Origin: CAYYWP01 sp050176585
Lineage (GTDB): Bacteria; Desulfobacterota; Binatia; HRBIN30; CADEER01
NCBI GenBank assembly: GCA_050176585.1
Contig: JBFXHX010000002.1
Span: forward strand, 62,001 to 126,000
Reading direction: 5' to 3'
Length of the DNA stretch: 64,000 nucleotides
Positions within the stretch are counted from its first letter, which is position 1. Every line of letters begins with the position of its first letter. Both the position numbers and the translations under genes were made by a program. The notes beneath the pieces are model-generated. The model ran no database searches and was not told where the DNA came from. It saw nothing but the letters and a program-made list of their open reading frames with translations. Shown in pieces: positions 34,660 to 43,176 of this stretch.

Positions 34660-35229
34660 ATGAGTGATCTGAACGGACTCGCGGTCGCGATTCTGGTCAC
34701 GGACGGCTTCGAGCAGGTCGAGCTTCTCCAACCCCGAGAAGCGCTGCGGAACGCCGGCGCGGACACCGCGGTGGTCTCGCCACAGAGCGAGCGCGTGCGC
34801 GGGTGGAATTTCACCGACTGGGGAGATGCGGTCGACGTGGACGTGCCACTCGATCGAGCGGATCCGCAGGGGTTCGACGCGTTGTTGCTGCCCGGCGGGG
34901 TCATGAATCCCGACGCATTGCGCATGCGGCCGCAGGCGGTGGCATTCGTGAGAGCGTTTTTCGACGCAGGCAAGCCAGTGGCGGTGATCTGCCACGGTCC
35001 GTGGACGGTCATCGAAGCAGGGGTTGCGCGCGGGCGGAAGATCGCGTCGTGGCCGTCGCTGAAGACCGACTTGCGGAACGCCGGGGCTGAGTGGGTGGAT
35101 CAAGAAGTGGTCATCGATGGGGACCTCGTCTCGAGCCGCAAGCCGGCGGATATTCCGGTCTTCAATCGCGCGATGGTCGATGTATTCGGCCGCGCGCGTC
35201 ACGCGCACGCCGCCCGCGAGAGATTCTGA
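34660..35229 (+). CDS. DJ-1/PfpI family protein
   Basis: 189-residue protein with the DJ-1/PfpI nucleophile elbow: Cys111-His112 in VAVICHGPW, and Glu18 (DGFEQVEL) to activate it. PfpI/YhbO-like members act as deglycases or glyoxalase III-type stress proteins; the exact activity is debated in the family. AAGGAG lies 8 bases before the ATG; a GTG at 34651 would add three residues. An aldo/keto reductase gene follows in the same direction, and both could serve carbonyl detoxification. Confidence 0.92.
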   Translation: MSDLNGLAVAILVTDGFEQVELLQPREALRNAGADTAVVSPQSERVRGWNFTDWGDAVDVDVPLDRADPQGFDALLLPGGVMNPDALRMRPQAVAFVRAFFDAGKPVAVICHGPWTVIEAGVARGRKIASWPSLKTDLRNAGAEWVDQEVVIDGDLVSSRKPADIPVFNRAMVDVFGRARHAHAARERF

Positions 35230-35268
35230 GCCCGCCGGAGCGCTCCGACGGAAATTGCGGCGCGGGAA

Positions 35269-35296
35269 TTGGCTGCGCGCCGATACGCGCTAAGAT
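35269..35296 (+). promoter_or_regulatory. Possible promoter before aldo/keto reductase gene
   Basis: TTGGCT (35269-35274), 16 bases, TAAGAT (35291-35296), located 22 bases before the ATG. The second aldo/keto reductase gene at 47176 has a similar TTGGAC-17-TAAGAT arrangement. By-eye prediction. Confidence 0.3.
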
Positions 35297-35318
35297 CCCC
35301 TCAGCGCGGAGGACAGCG

Positions 35319-36155
35319 ATGGAATTCCGTCGGTTCGGCCCCACCACGTACGAAGTGTCAGTCATAGGTCAGGGAACATGGCGGATCGACAGCGCCGGGC
35401 GCGCCACGGCCGTCGCGGCGTTGCGCCGCGGGCTCGAGCTCGGGATGAACCACATCGATACCGAGATGTACGGCAATGCCGAGGAGATCGTGGGCGAGGC
35501 GATCGCCGGACGTCGCGATCAGGTCTTCCTCGTGTCCAAGGTCCTGCCCGAGAATGCGACGCGGCAGGGTGCGGCAGCGGCCTGCGAGCGGTCACTCGCG
35601 CGCCTGCGCACCGACCACCTCGACGCGTACCTCCTGCACTGGCGCGGCTCGCATCCACTCGAAGACACGGTCGAGGGCTTCGAGCAGCTGCGCCGCGATG
35701 GGAAGATCCTGGCGTGGGGCGTGAGCAACTTCGACGTACCCGACCTCGAAGAGATCTGGGAGATCGCCGATGCAGACCACCTCGTCTGCAATCAGGTTCT
35801 GTATCATCTGCAAGAACGCGCGATCGAGCACGCCGTGCTGCCGTGGTGCGAGCGTCACCGGGTCGCGGTGGTCGGCTACAGTCCGTTCGGCCACGGGAGC
35901 TTTCCGAGCCCACGTTCGAGCGCAGGTCGCGTGCTGCAACAGATTGCGGCGGCGCACGGCGCAACGCCGCGTCAGATCGCGTTGCGCTTCCTGGTGCGGC
36001 GGCCCTCGCTGTTCACGATTCCGAAAGCGTCGGTTCCCGAGCACGCCGAAGAGAACGCCGCCGCCGGCGACCTCTCGCTGACCGACGAGGAGCTCGCGCT
36101 GATCGATGAGGCATTCCCGCTGGGCCCGCCGCCGCGCGAGCTCCCAACCCTCTAG
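35319..36155 (+). CDS. Aldo/keto reductase
   Basis: 278-residue NAD(P)H-dependent oxidoreductase. The catalytic tetrad is placed at Asp47, Tyr51, Lys74 and His107 (NHIDTEMYG, VSKVLP, LLHWRG). WGVSNFDVPDL, CNQVLYHLQER, and the cofactor-binding IPKASVPEHAEEN follow the usual order. The start is the ATG at 35319 with GGAGGA upstream; open frame before it overlaps the DJ-1 gene and is not conserved. The substrate is unknown. Confidence 0.93.
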   Translation: MEFRRFGPTTYEVSVIGQGTWRIDSAGRATAVAALRRGLELGMNHIDTEMYGNAEEIVGEAIAGRRDQVFLVSKVLPENATRQGAAAACERSLARLRTDHLDAYLLHWRGSHPLEDTVEGFEQLRRDGKILAWGVSNFDVPDLEEIWEIADADHLVCNQVLYHLQERAIEHAVLPWCERHRVAVVGYSPFGHGSFPSPRSSAGRVLQQIAAAHGATPRQIALRFLVRRPSLFTIPKASVPEHAEENAAAGDLSLTDEELALIDEAFPLGPPPRELPTL

Positions 36156-36370
36156 CGCGCGCTGACTTTCGCACGCATCGCTGCGCACGTCTCCGTCACC
36201 CCGCGTGGCGACGCGCGCGCTCGGCGGTCACGGGCTCGCTTGGGCCGTGCTGCTTTTTTCTCGCGCCGGAGTATTCTCGCCGCAGCCGGGAAACTCCGCA
36301 CGGTGGATGTGAACAAGCAGTCCAAGTCGCGGGTCCGCGGCGCCGAGCGCGCCGCGTAACGGGCGACAGT

Positions 36371-37919
36371 GTGAGCTCGCACGCGCTCATGCACGACCGC
36401 GATGAGGAGGTCCGGCGACTGCGCGGCTGTGTGCGCGACCTCACCGCTCTCGGGGCGCTGCCGCTCATCTGGGTAGGACAGGAAGCTCCCGCGGTCGTCG
36501 GGAGCTTCCTCGACATGCTGCTCGCGGCGCTCCACCTCGACCTCGCCTATGCGCGCGTCAACGACCCGCGCGGCGGCCCGGCGATCGAGGACGCCCGGGC
36601 AGACGGCGACCCCGACATCGGACGACGCGCGCCGGAGATCGGCTTGCCTCGCGCCGCCCTGCGGGCGCTCGCGCCGACTGCAGTGCCATACCCGCTACAC
36701 AGCCGCACGTTGAACACCGCGGTGGTGCCGCTGGGTATCGAGGAGCAAGGAATCGTCGCCGCGGGGTCGCAGCGGGCCGATTTTCCGACCGAGCTCGATA
36801 CGGCTTTGCTGGGAACCGCCGTGAACCAGCTGACCATCTGGCTCCGGACGGCCGGCCTGTGAGCGGAGCGGGCACACGCCCAAGCGACGCTGGACGAGCG
36901 CGAGCGCCGCCGCCGCCAGCTCGAAGACGAGAATGTCTATCTGGGCGAACAGGTCGATGTCGCACTGGCGCACAAGGGTATCGTCGGCAAGAGCGCCGCG
37001 TTCGCCAAGGTCCTGCAGCAAGTGCACATGGTCGCACCGACGGAAGCCACGGTCCTCGTCGGGTACCGGCAAGGAGATCATCGCGCGAGAGATTCACGAG
37101 CGCAGCCGCCGGAGCGGCAACGCGCTGATCACCGTCAACTGCAGCGCGGTCCCGCGCGACATGTTCGAAAGTGAGTTCTTCGGTCACGTGCGCGGCGCCT
37201 TCACCGGCGCGCTCCGCGATCGGCCGGGGCGGTTCCAACTGGCGGACCAAGGCACGATCTTTCTCGACGAAGTCGGCGACCTTCCGCTCGACCGTCCAGC
37301 CGAAGCTGTTGCGCGCGCTGCAGCAGGGCCGGTACGAACGCGTCGGCGGCGACGGCACGAGAGGTCGACGTGCGCGTCATCGCCGCTACGCATCGCGACC
37401 TCGCGGCCGAAGTTCGCGCAGGAAGCTTCCGCGAGACCTGTACTATCGCCTAAGCGTCTTTCCGATCCAGATTCCCCCGTTGCGCGAGCGCAGAGACGAC
37501 ATTCCGCTGCTCGCCGTGCATTTCGCGGCGCTCGCGGCGCGCAAGCTCGGCATCGCCACGCCAGATATCAGCGCCCGGCAATGCGAAAAGCTCAGACGCC
37601 ACGCTTGGCGGGGCAACGCTCGAGAGCTGCAGAATCTGATCGAGCGTGCCGTGATCCTTTCGTGCGGCGGGCGGCTGCGACTCGATGGGCCGGACGGCGG
37701 TACCGCGCGCGCTCGCCCGCCAGAGGCGCCGCCGTCCGATGAGGTCGTGCCCGAGGGCGAGTGGCGGCGGCGCGAACGCGCGAATGTGCTCGCCGCCCTC
37801 AAGCACGCCGGCGGTCGCATCTATGGAAACGATGGGGCCGCGGAGTTGCTGGGGATCAAACCCTCCACGCTGGATCCCGCCTCAAGGCGCTGAATATCCG
37901 CGCGCGAGGGGCCGGCTGA
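36371..37919 (+). pseudogene. Broken sigma-54-dependent activator (GAF-AAA-Fis type)
   Basis: N-terminal GAF-like region (36371-36859) ends at an in-frame TGA (36860-36862), after which the same frame continues into a coiled coil (ATLDERERRRRQLEDE). The sigma-54 AAA domain follows in shifting frames. The Walker A region is missing about 8 bases (VLVG directly joined to TGKEIIAREIHERS), although FFGHVRGAFTGA (the GAFTGA loop) and FLDEVGDLPL are intact. Further shifts occur near 37300, 37365 and 37435 and near the end (GIKPSTL to ASRLKALNIR, the Fis helix-turn-helix). With the P-loop lost and several shifts, it should be inactive. Confidence 0.8.
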
Positions 37920-38028
37920 CGGTCTGCAACCAGCCGCGTACCGCAGAGTGAGGAGGTTTAACCGCCGCCTGCACCAATGGGGTTCGATTCGGCGCGCGGA
38001 TGTGCGCGGCGGCGCCGAAGCGCGGCGC

Positions 38029-38532
38029 TCAGTACGCTCGGTCGCCGCTCTGCAGGTTGTCGCCACCCTGGGGCTTGTCGCCGTTGTTTTGCGCCTTGTC
38101 GCCCTTCAGGATCTCGACCTTGACGTTCCGCCGGCCGAATTTTTTCGCTTCGGCGTCGCTGGCAATGTAAATGTCCAGCTCGCGGCCCTTGATCGTGCGT
38201 CCCGTGTCCAGCACGTCGTAGGTACCGGAATACGATCCCGCGTCATGAATGCGGATGCGGGAACCGATCGGCAATACCTTCGGGTCTGCCGCGACCACGC
38301 CCGGGCGCGCCTGGTGCCCCGACTTAGTCTCGCCTTCGATGGAGTAGGCGGTCGCTTCGAAATCTAATAACGCCGGGGGTGGCGGCGGTGCGGGCGGGGG
38401 CGGCGGAGCACTCACCGGCTCGCGCTTGGTAGCGCACGAAGCCATCAGCAACGCGAGCACTGCGAACAACAGCGCGAGCCGCGCCAAGTTGCTCCACGTC
38501 GAGTGCCGGCCGAAGATGACTGCACGCATCAT
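38029..38532 (-). CDS. 3D-domain lipoprotein
   Basis: 167-residue exported protein. A hydrophobic N-terminal segment ends at LLMASC, a lipobox-like cleavage site, followed by a Pro-rich spacer. The C-terminal double-psi barrel carries the three-Asp (3D) pattern: VVAADPKVLPIGSRI, DVLDTGRTIKG and ELDIYIAS. 3D domains occur in MltA-like lytic transglycosylases and Rpf-type proteins, so cell-wall remodelling is likely. Met at 38529 is an equal start choice; the frame is open to 38661. Confidence 0.88.
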   Translation of the reverse strand: MMRAVIFGRHSTWSNLARLALLFAVLALLMASCATKREPVSAPPPPPAPPPPPALLDFEATAYSIEGETKSGHQARPGVVAADPKVLPIGSRIRIHDAGSYSGTYDVLDTGRTIKGRELDIYIASDAEAKKFGRRNVKVEILKGDKAQNNGDKPQGGDNLQSGDRAY

Positions 38533-38754
38533 GATCTGCGCTACCCAAGCGAGATTGGTGCCAGGCCCGCCGCGGCATCCCATCCGCTGCGTTCGGTCCC
38601 CGCAGAGGAAGTCGCGGCAAGAAATGACCGAGCTAACCGACTTTCTTACGTGTGCACCCATACCCGCCGATCGGCGACGAGCCGGCCGGCATCAAGGCGG
38701 GTGCCTCTCACGGGCTCTGCAGAGCACATGCAGAGCCGCGCAACCGAGATGGAG

Positions 38755-39636
38755 TTACGTGGTGAGCCGCTTGACCGCTTCGCGGTACTTTTCCGAGGTG
38801 CGCGCGACGACGTCTTCCGGCAGCGCCGGCGCGGGGGGCTGTTTGTTCCAGCCGATCGCGGTCAGGTAATCGCGGACGTACTGCTTGTCGAAGCTGGGCG
38901 GGGAGGTGCCGGGGCGATATTCGGGCTGCGGCCAGAAGCGCGACGAATCCGGTGTCATCACCTCATCGATCAGCACCAGCCGATCGTCGACGAAACCGAA
39001 TTCGAACTTCGTATCGGCGATGATGATGCCGCGCTGCTCCGCCCAATTCGCGCCGAATTGGTACAGGGCTATGCTCAGGTCGCGCACGCGAGCCGCGGTT
39101 TCAGCGCCGAGGAGGCGCTCCGCTTCGGCGAACGGAATGTTCTCGTCGTGCTGCCCTTGTGGGGCTTTGGTCGACGGCGTGAACATCGGGGCCGGCAAGC
39201 GATCGGCTTGTCGCAAGCCGGCCGGCAACGGTTCGCCGCATACCGTGCCGCGACGCCGATACTCCTCCCAGCCCGAGCCGGCGAGATAGCCGCGCACGAC
39301 CGCTTCCACCGGCAGCGGCTTGGCCTTGCGGACGATCTGCGATCGCCCCTGCAGGCGCTCGAGCCATGCCGCCGGCACGACGGCATCGAGACGGCGGTCG
39401 AGCACGTGATTGTCGACGATGTGGGTGGTGCGGCCGAACCAGAAGCTCGACAAACTGGTCAGCACCCTGCCCTTGTCCGGGATCGGCGTCGGCAGCACGA
39501 CATCGAAAGCCGACAGGCGATCGGTGGCGATTACCAGCAGGGCATCCCCGAGGTCGTACACGTCGCGGACCTTGCCGCGGAACAGCAGCGGCAGCTCTGG
39601 AATCTGTGTCTCGAATACGATGTCGTCAGTGGGCAT
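38755..39636 (-). CDS. purC: Phosphoribosylaminoimidazole-succinocarboxamide synthase
   Basis: 293-residue SAICAR synthetase of de novo purine synthesis (CAIR + Asp + ATP). GKVRDVYDLGDALLVIATDRLSAFDVVLP, the VEAVVRGYLAGSGWEEY segment, DTKFEFGF, and LIDEVMTPDSSRFWP are all typical of the longer yeast Ade1-like form. ATG 39636 is chosen by homology; open frame to 39774 overlaps the divergent NosL-like gene. No other pur gene is in the window. Confidence 0.96.
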   Translation of the reverse strand: MPTDDIVFETQIPELPLLFRGKVRDVYDLGDALLVIATDRLSAFDVVLPTPIPDKGRVLTSLSSFWFGRTTHIVDNHVLDRRLDAVVPAAWLERLQGRSQIVRKAKPLPVEAVVRGYLAGSGWEEYRRRGTVCGEPLPAGLRQADRLPAPMFTPSTKAPQGQHDENIPFAEAERLLGAETAARVRDLSIALYQFGANWAEQRGIIIADTKFEFGFVDDRLVLIDEVMTPDSSRFWPQPEYRPGTSPPSFDKQYVRDYLTAIGWNKQPPAPALPEDVVARTSEKYREAVKRLTT

Positions 39637-39718
39637 CGCGCACCCCTGCACTCTATTATGTCGCGCGCCGCAGCGGGTAAAGGTGGCGCCGCGATTTATC
39701 CGCTCGGCATCCCATAGT

Positions 39719-40165
39719 ATGACGGCCCACATGCTGCGCACCCTGCTCGCGGTCTTGTGTATGGCCGTCCTCACGGCCGCCTGTCAGCGCACCGAACCGG
39801 CGTGGACGCCGCCAGCATACGGCACCGACAAGTGCGCGGCGTGCGGCGCCGTAATCGCCGCATCGCGGTACGCAGCGCAGCTGCAGCGCGCCGACGGCGC
39901 CGTGCTCTCCTTCGATGATCCGGTGTGTCTGATGCGCACGCAAAAGGGCGAGGCGCCCGGTGCGGTGCGCTTCCACGACGAGCGCGAAGATGGTTGGAGC
40001 GACGGCACCCGCGCGTGGTTCGCGCGCGTCCCGGGCCAGACGAGCCCGAAAGGCGAGGGTTGGGCCGCGTTCTCCGGCTTTGCAGCCGCACAGGACGCGG
40101 TGGCGGGCGCGGGCAGTGGAGAGATCCTGCCGTTCGACCAAGCACGGGAACGCCTGGGTCGCTGA
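39719..40165 (+). CDS. NosL-like lipoprotein
   Basis: 148-residue lipoprotein: signal sequence ending at LTAACQ, then a Cys-x-x-Cys site (DKCAACGAVIAASRYAAQL), the FDDPVCLM segment and a C-terminal AAFSGFAAAQDAVAG. This order matches NosL/nitrous-oxide-reductase-accessory-like proteins that bind Cu(I), but the usual Met of the site is not conserved and no nos genes are nearby. A heavy-metal-binding or copper-chaperone role is an inference. Met at 39731 is an alternative start. Confidence 0.75.
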   Translation: MTAHMLRTLLAVLCMAVLTAACQRTEPAWTPPAYGTDKCAACGAVIAASRYAAQLQRADGAVLSFDDPVCLMRTQKGEAPGAVRFHDEREDGWSDGTRAWFARVPGQTSPKGEGWAAFSGFAAAQDAVAGAGSGEILPFDQARERLGR

Positions 40166-40178
40166 CGATCACCTCCAG

Positions 40179-40763
40179 ATGCCGTTGGCGCAGGAGAGCG
40201 CGTCCGGACCCGTCGTCGCTCGCCTATGCAAGGCCATCGCGCTGCGCGCCCCGTTTTATCGGGCGATCGCCGCGGATCCCGCAGCCACGGGTCAGGCAGC
40301 GGCGGTGGTGTGCCTGAGCGGACTGATTCGGGAATCCGGGTTCCTGCGAGGATCGCCCGGCCTCGAAGAGACTTGGGGCCTCGCCGTACTCGTGGTCGTC
40401 GTCCTCTCGGCGCTCGGCTGGCTGATTTATGGGCTCATCGGCTTCCTGCTCGCCCGGTTGTTGAGCCCCGGCCGCGTGTCACTCTCCAGATTGCTACGGT
40501 GCCTCGGCTACGCGGAGACGGTCACCATACTTCGCGTGCTCGCACACGCGATCGAGCCGCGGTGGTACCCGCTGCTGCACGTCGTGCTACTGCTGTGGAG
40601 CTTCGCCGCGCTATGGGTCGCGGTCCACTCCGCGCTCGAGGTGTCGCGCGCGCGCAGCGCGCTCGTCGCGTTGCCGCTATTCGTCGCCCAGCAAGCGGTC
40701 CTGCAACTCGAGCGCATGGCGGGGTTCGGCATCCCCGTGCGCGCGGACGCCGGCATCCAGTGA
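40179..40763 (+). CDS. Yip1-like membrane protein
   Basis: 194-residue integral membrane protein with about four transmembrane helices after a soluble N-terminus (AVVCLSGLI, GLAVLVVVVLSALGWLIYGLIGFLLARLL, the PLLHVVLLLWSFAALWVAV segment, ALVALPLFVAQQ). The RxxLRCLGYAETV segment is typical of the bacterial Yip1/DUF1282 group. Function unknown. No clear Shine-Dalgarno precedes the ATG at 40179, so the start is uncertain. It follows the NosL-like gene by 13 bases. Confidence 0.7.
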   Translation: MPLAQESASGPVVARLCKAIALRAPFYRAIAADPAATGQAAAVVCLSGLIRESGFLRGSPGLEETWGLAVLVVVVLSALGWLIYGLIGFLLARLLSPGRVSLSRLLRCLGYAETVTILRVLAHAIEPRWYPLLHVVLLLWSFAALWVAVHSALEVSRARSALVALPLFVAQQAVLQLERMAGFGIPVRADAGIQ

Positions 40764-40796
40764 CGTGATCGCACGGCGCACGGTGCCCAAAGTATT

Positions 40797-41470
40797 TTGC
40801 TGCACCCTCTTGAGCGGCGAATTCCAGGTCAACACTTACACGACCAACAGTCAGTTCGCCCTTCGGTCTCCGCCAGCCCGGCGAGTTCCTTCGTCGTGGT
40901 ATGGCAGAGCACTGCGCAGGGCGGGATATTCGGTCGACTCTTTAGGCCTCGCGACGGACACGCCAACCGCGACCGCCACCGGCACCGCGGACACCCACAC
41001 CCAGACCGCCATGACGCCGCAGACGGGCAACCGAGATGGCCACGGTCACCACCACCGCCACGCCGACCCCGTATACCGTGACCGGCACCCTGCGGTTTTA
41101 CGTCGGCGACCGGCCGAGCGCTGGCGCGACCGTCACCGCCAGCGGCGTATCCGTACGCTGTCGTTCGTCAGCGATCCGAGCGGAGCGTATTCGGCCGCGC
41201 CGATTCCGCAGGACAACTGGACCGCCAAAGCGCACAAGATCGGCGACCTGGATAATGCGAGCACCGCTTTCCGATGCGGTGCTGATTCTGCAGTTCATCG
41301 CGAACCCGATGGCGAACCCGCCATCGCCTTGGTAGCAGCTGGCCTGTGCGACGTGACCGCGAACGGAGCTGCTGCACCACTGCCGATAGTGCTTTGCATG
41401 TCCCGTCGTCCACCCCCGCCCTGGTTGAACGCGACCGCTGGCGCGTCATCGGTAGTCGCCCGCTCGCCAG
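40797..41470 (+). pseudogene. Decayed surface-protein gene with the C-terminal sorting-like module
   Basis: Fragments in different frames: SGEFQVNTYTTNSQ, then RPSVSASPASSFVVVWQSTAQGG-IFGRLF, which form one beta-repeat of a kind seen in large exported proteins. A TDTPTATATGT linker follows, then VTGTLRFYVGDRPSAGATVTASG and ILQFIANPMA-like pieces. The last parts match the intact module of 42005-43012. Several frame changes and no start make it non-functional. It is probably the remnant tail of a larger surface protein or a duplicate of the next gene. Confidence 0.65.
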
Positions 41471-41484
41471 CCTAGGCTGCAACA

Positions 41485-41612
41485 TGTGACGACCCCTGGA
41501 CGGCGCCGTTCTGTCGGCTCCTGTTCGGCGAGAGGTCCGCCGCTAAACCGCCACCAGCTCTGCATCGGTACCGATTCCCGGTACGGATTCCCACTAGAAT
41601 CAGCTTTCACAT
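41485..41612. other. Gene-free leader region
   Basis: No gene is supported between the decayed module and the terminator candidate. Short frames have no SD and no similarity. G+C content drops toward the right, continuing through 41750. Confidence 0.4.
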
Positions 41613-41645
41613 GCCGCCGGGTGGCTGACCGGTGGGCCCTTTTTT
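41613..41645 (+). terminator. Possible intrinsic terminator or attenuator
   Basis: CCGCCGG (41614-41620) can pair with CCGGTGG (41629-41635) including one G-U, and six T follow at 41640-41645 after a short GC stretch. It could end transcripts from the decayed gene or attenuate those for 42005-43012. The following 100 bases are unusually AT-rich and hold no gene. Confidence 0.4.
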
Positions 41646-42004
41646 GGTACTGTATAGTCCAAATGATTCAGGGCCTTCATCAACTACCTAGAAAGATCTT
41701 GCGTTTTAGCTGAAATATTGCGTACTAGGGTGGCGTCAAGTCAAAATCTTCTAACGCAGCGCTCGAGGGCGAGCTTGGGCTGGAGGTGAATGGGCCGCCG
41801 TCGGCGTTGCGCGTTCAAAGGACAATGCGAATGGGGTGCCGACTCCGGCTGCGACTCTGCCTCAACCCGGGTTGCGTGCTGCGATTCCGCGGCGTTCCCG
41901 GCGCCTTTCGGACCACCGCCTAACGCCGGCCGAGGCCGCACCGCGGGCGTCATGCCATCAGACTTCACGCCCCGCCCCATGCCTGGCTTGGGTGGAAGGA
42001 GCCA

Positions 42005-43012
42005 ATGATGAAACGGGTTTACCAGGCTCGGTATTTCCGCGCGCGGCTTGCGGCCGTGTCGGTCGCACGGCTGATCATCGCGCTGGCCCTCATCGCCGGT
42101 GCCAACACCGCAATCGCCGGGGTCGACACACCGACTGACACGCCGACTGCGACCCCGACTGACACCCCGACGCAGACTCCCACCGACACTCCTACTGCCA
42201 CCGCCACCGACACTCCTACTGCCACATCCACGGACACGCCCACCGCAACTCCGACGGACACTCCGACCGCAACCGCGACCGACACGCCCACTCCCACCGA
42301 CACCCCCACGCCGACGGCTACCGACACAGCCACGCCCACGTCCACCGGCACCGAGACCGCAACTCACACGCCGACCGAGACCTCCACGCCGTTGCCTGCA
42401 GTCACCAGCACCCCGACAGAGACGCCGACCGCCACCACCACGCCGTCCCCATTCACGGTGAGCGGGACGCTGCGGTACTACGTGGATGACCGGCCGATCG
42501 CGGGCGCGACGGTGACTGCCAGCGGCACACCCGGCACGGTCTCAGACGTCAGCGATGCCAACGGCGCGTATTCCCTCGCGCTTCCGGCGGGCAACTGGAC
42601 GGTCACACCGCGCAAGATCGGCGATCTCAACTTCTCCGTAACCGCATTCGACGCCACACTGATTCTGCAGTACATCGCCAACCCCGCGATGTTCCCCCTA
42701 TCGGATTTGCAGCTGCTCGCGTGCGATGTCACGGCGAACGGTACCTGCAGCGCATTGGATGCGACCCGGATCCTCCAATTCGTCGCCCAGATCCCCCCGG
42801 GGTTGCAAGCCCCAGGCCTTTGCAACTCCGACTGGCTGTTCGTACCGATGCCCGACCCGGCGCCGAATCAGACGTTGATAGAGCCCATGTTGGCGAACAA
42901 CATGTGCGTCATGGGCGCAGTCGAGTACACGCCCCTGGCCGGCAGTGCCACGGGCCAGGATTTCATCGGTTTGGTGATCGGCGACGTCTCGGGGAACTGG
43001 ATGCCGCAGTAG
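42005..43012 (+). CDS. Secreted protein: signal peptide, Thr/Pro linker, prealbumin-like plus dockerin-like module
   Basis: 335 residues with no enzymatic domain. A signal peptide (LIIALALIAGANTAIAG) is followed by about 110 residues of TPT/TDTP repeats (roughly 40-150). Then comes a carboxypeptidase-regulatory-like strand region (VSGTLRYYVDDRPIAGATVTASG) and two dockerin-like segments (DATLILQYIANPAM and DATRILQFVAQ). The C-terminus is conserved (YTPLAGSA, IGLVIGDVSGNW). The same tail ends the sugar dehydrogenase at 52061-54070. The protein may be a surface or scaffold component; no function is proven. AAGGAG precedes the ATG. Confidence 0.85.
   Translation: MMKRVYQARYFRARLAAVSVARLIIALALIAGANTAIAGVDTPTDTPTATPTDTPTQTPTDTPTATATDTPTATSTDTPTATPTDTPTATATDTPTPTDTPTPTATDTATPTSTGTETATHTPTETSTPLPAVTSTPTETPTATTTPSPFTVSGTLRYYVDDRPIAGATVTASGTPGTVSDVSDANGAYSLALPAGNWTVTPRKIGDLNFSVTAFDATLILQYIANPAMFPLSDLQLLACDVTANGTCSALDATRILQFVAQIPPGLQAPGLCNSDWLFVPMPDPAPNQTLIEPMLANNMCVMGAVEYTPLAGSATGQDFIGLVIGDVSGNWMPQ
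42121..42450 (+). repeat. Low-complexity ACNCCNACN repeat coding the Thr/Pro linker
   Basis: Degenerate tandem 9-18 base units (ACACCGACT, GACACTCCTACTGCC and relatives) encode the TDTPTATP linker. Such repeats vary in length between strains by slippage. This is coding repeat, not a CRISPR array. Confidence 0.8.
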
Positions 43013-43028
43013 CTCCGGCGCCCCGATG

Positions 43029-43055
43029 TGCGGAGCGCGCGCGCCGCGCTCCGCA
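43029..43055 (+). terminator. Perfect GC-rich hairpin after the secreted-protein gene
   Basis: TGCGGAGCGCG (43029-43039) and CGCGCTCCGCA (43045-43055) form an 11-bp perfect stem with a 5-base loop, 16 bases after the stop at 43012. No U-run follows. Likely a transcript 3' end or stabiliser. Confidence 0.5.
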
Positions 43056-43176
43056 TAGCCAGACCGCCGCAACGCACAAGGCGGCGCGACCTCCGCATCG
43101 CGTCGCGGCGGTGCCCACACGTGCCAACTTGCCGCCGCCCGGAGGCTGTGAAACAGTCCACGGCGCGCCGCTTCCT

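Noticed and set aside
36860..36862. In-frame TGA in the sigma-54 activator as a selenocysteine codon
   Set aside because: Several frameshifts and a P-loop deletion lie downstream, there is no plausible SECIS hairpin recognised by eye, and the position is a linker where Cys/Sec is not expected. Ordinary decay explains it better.
39719..40165. A nos (denitrification) cluster suggested by the NosL-like lipoprotein
   Set aside because: No nosZ, nosD/F/Y or other denitrification gene lies nearby, and the Cys site differs from standard NosL, so only the domain resemblance is kept.
41540..41700. Possible c-di-GMP-I type riboswitch upstream of the secreted protein gene
   Set aside because: A GC-rich hairpin followed by six T is present, but the conserved GEMM core sequences and loop-receptor pair are not found.
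42121..42450. Regular short DNA repeats resembling a CRISPR array
   Set aside because: The repeats are in frame, have no unique spacers, and encode a continuous Thr/Pro linker in an intact exported protein.
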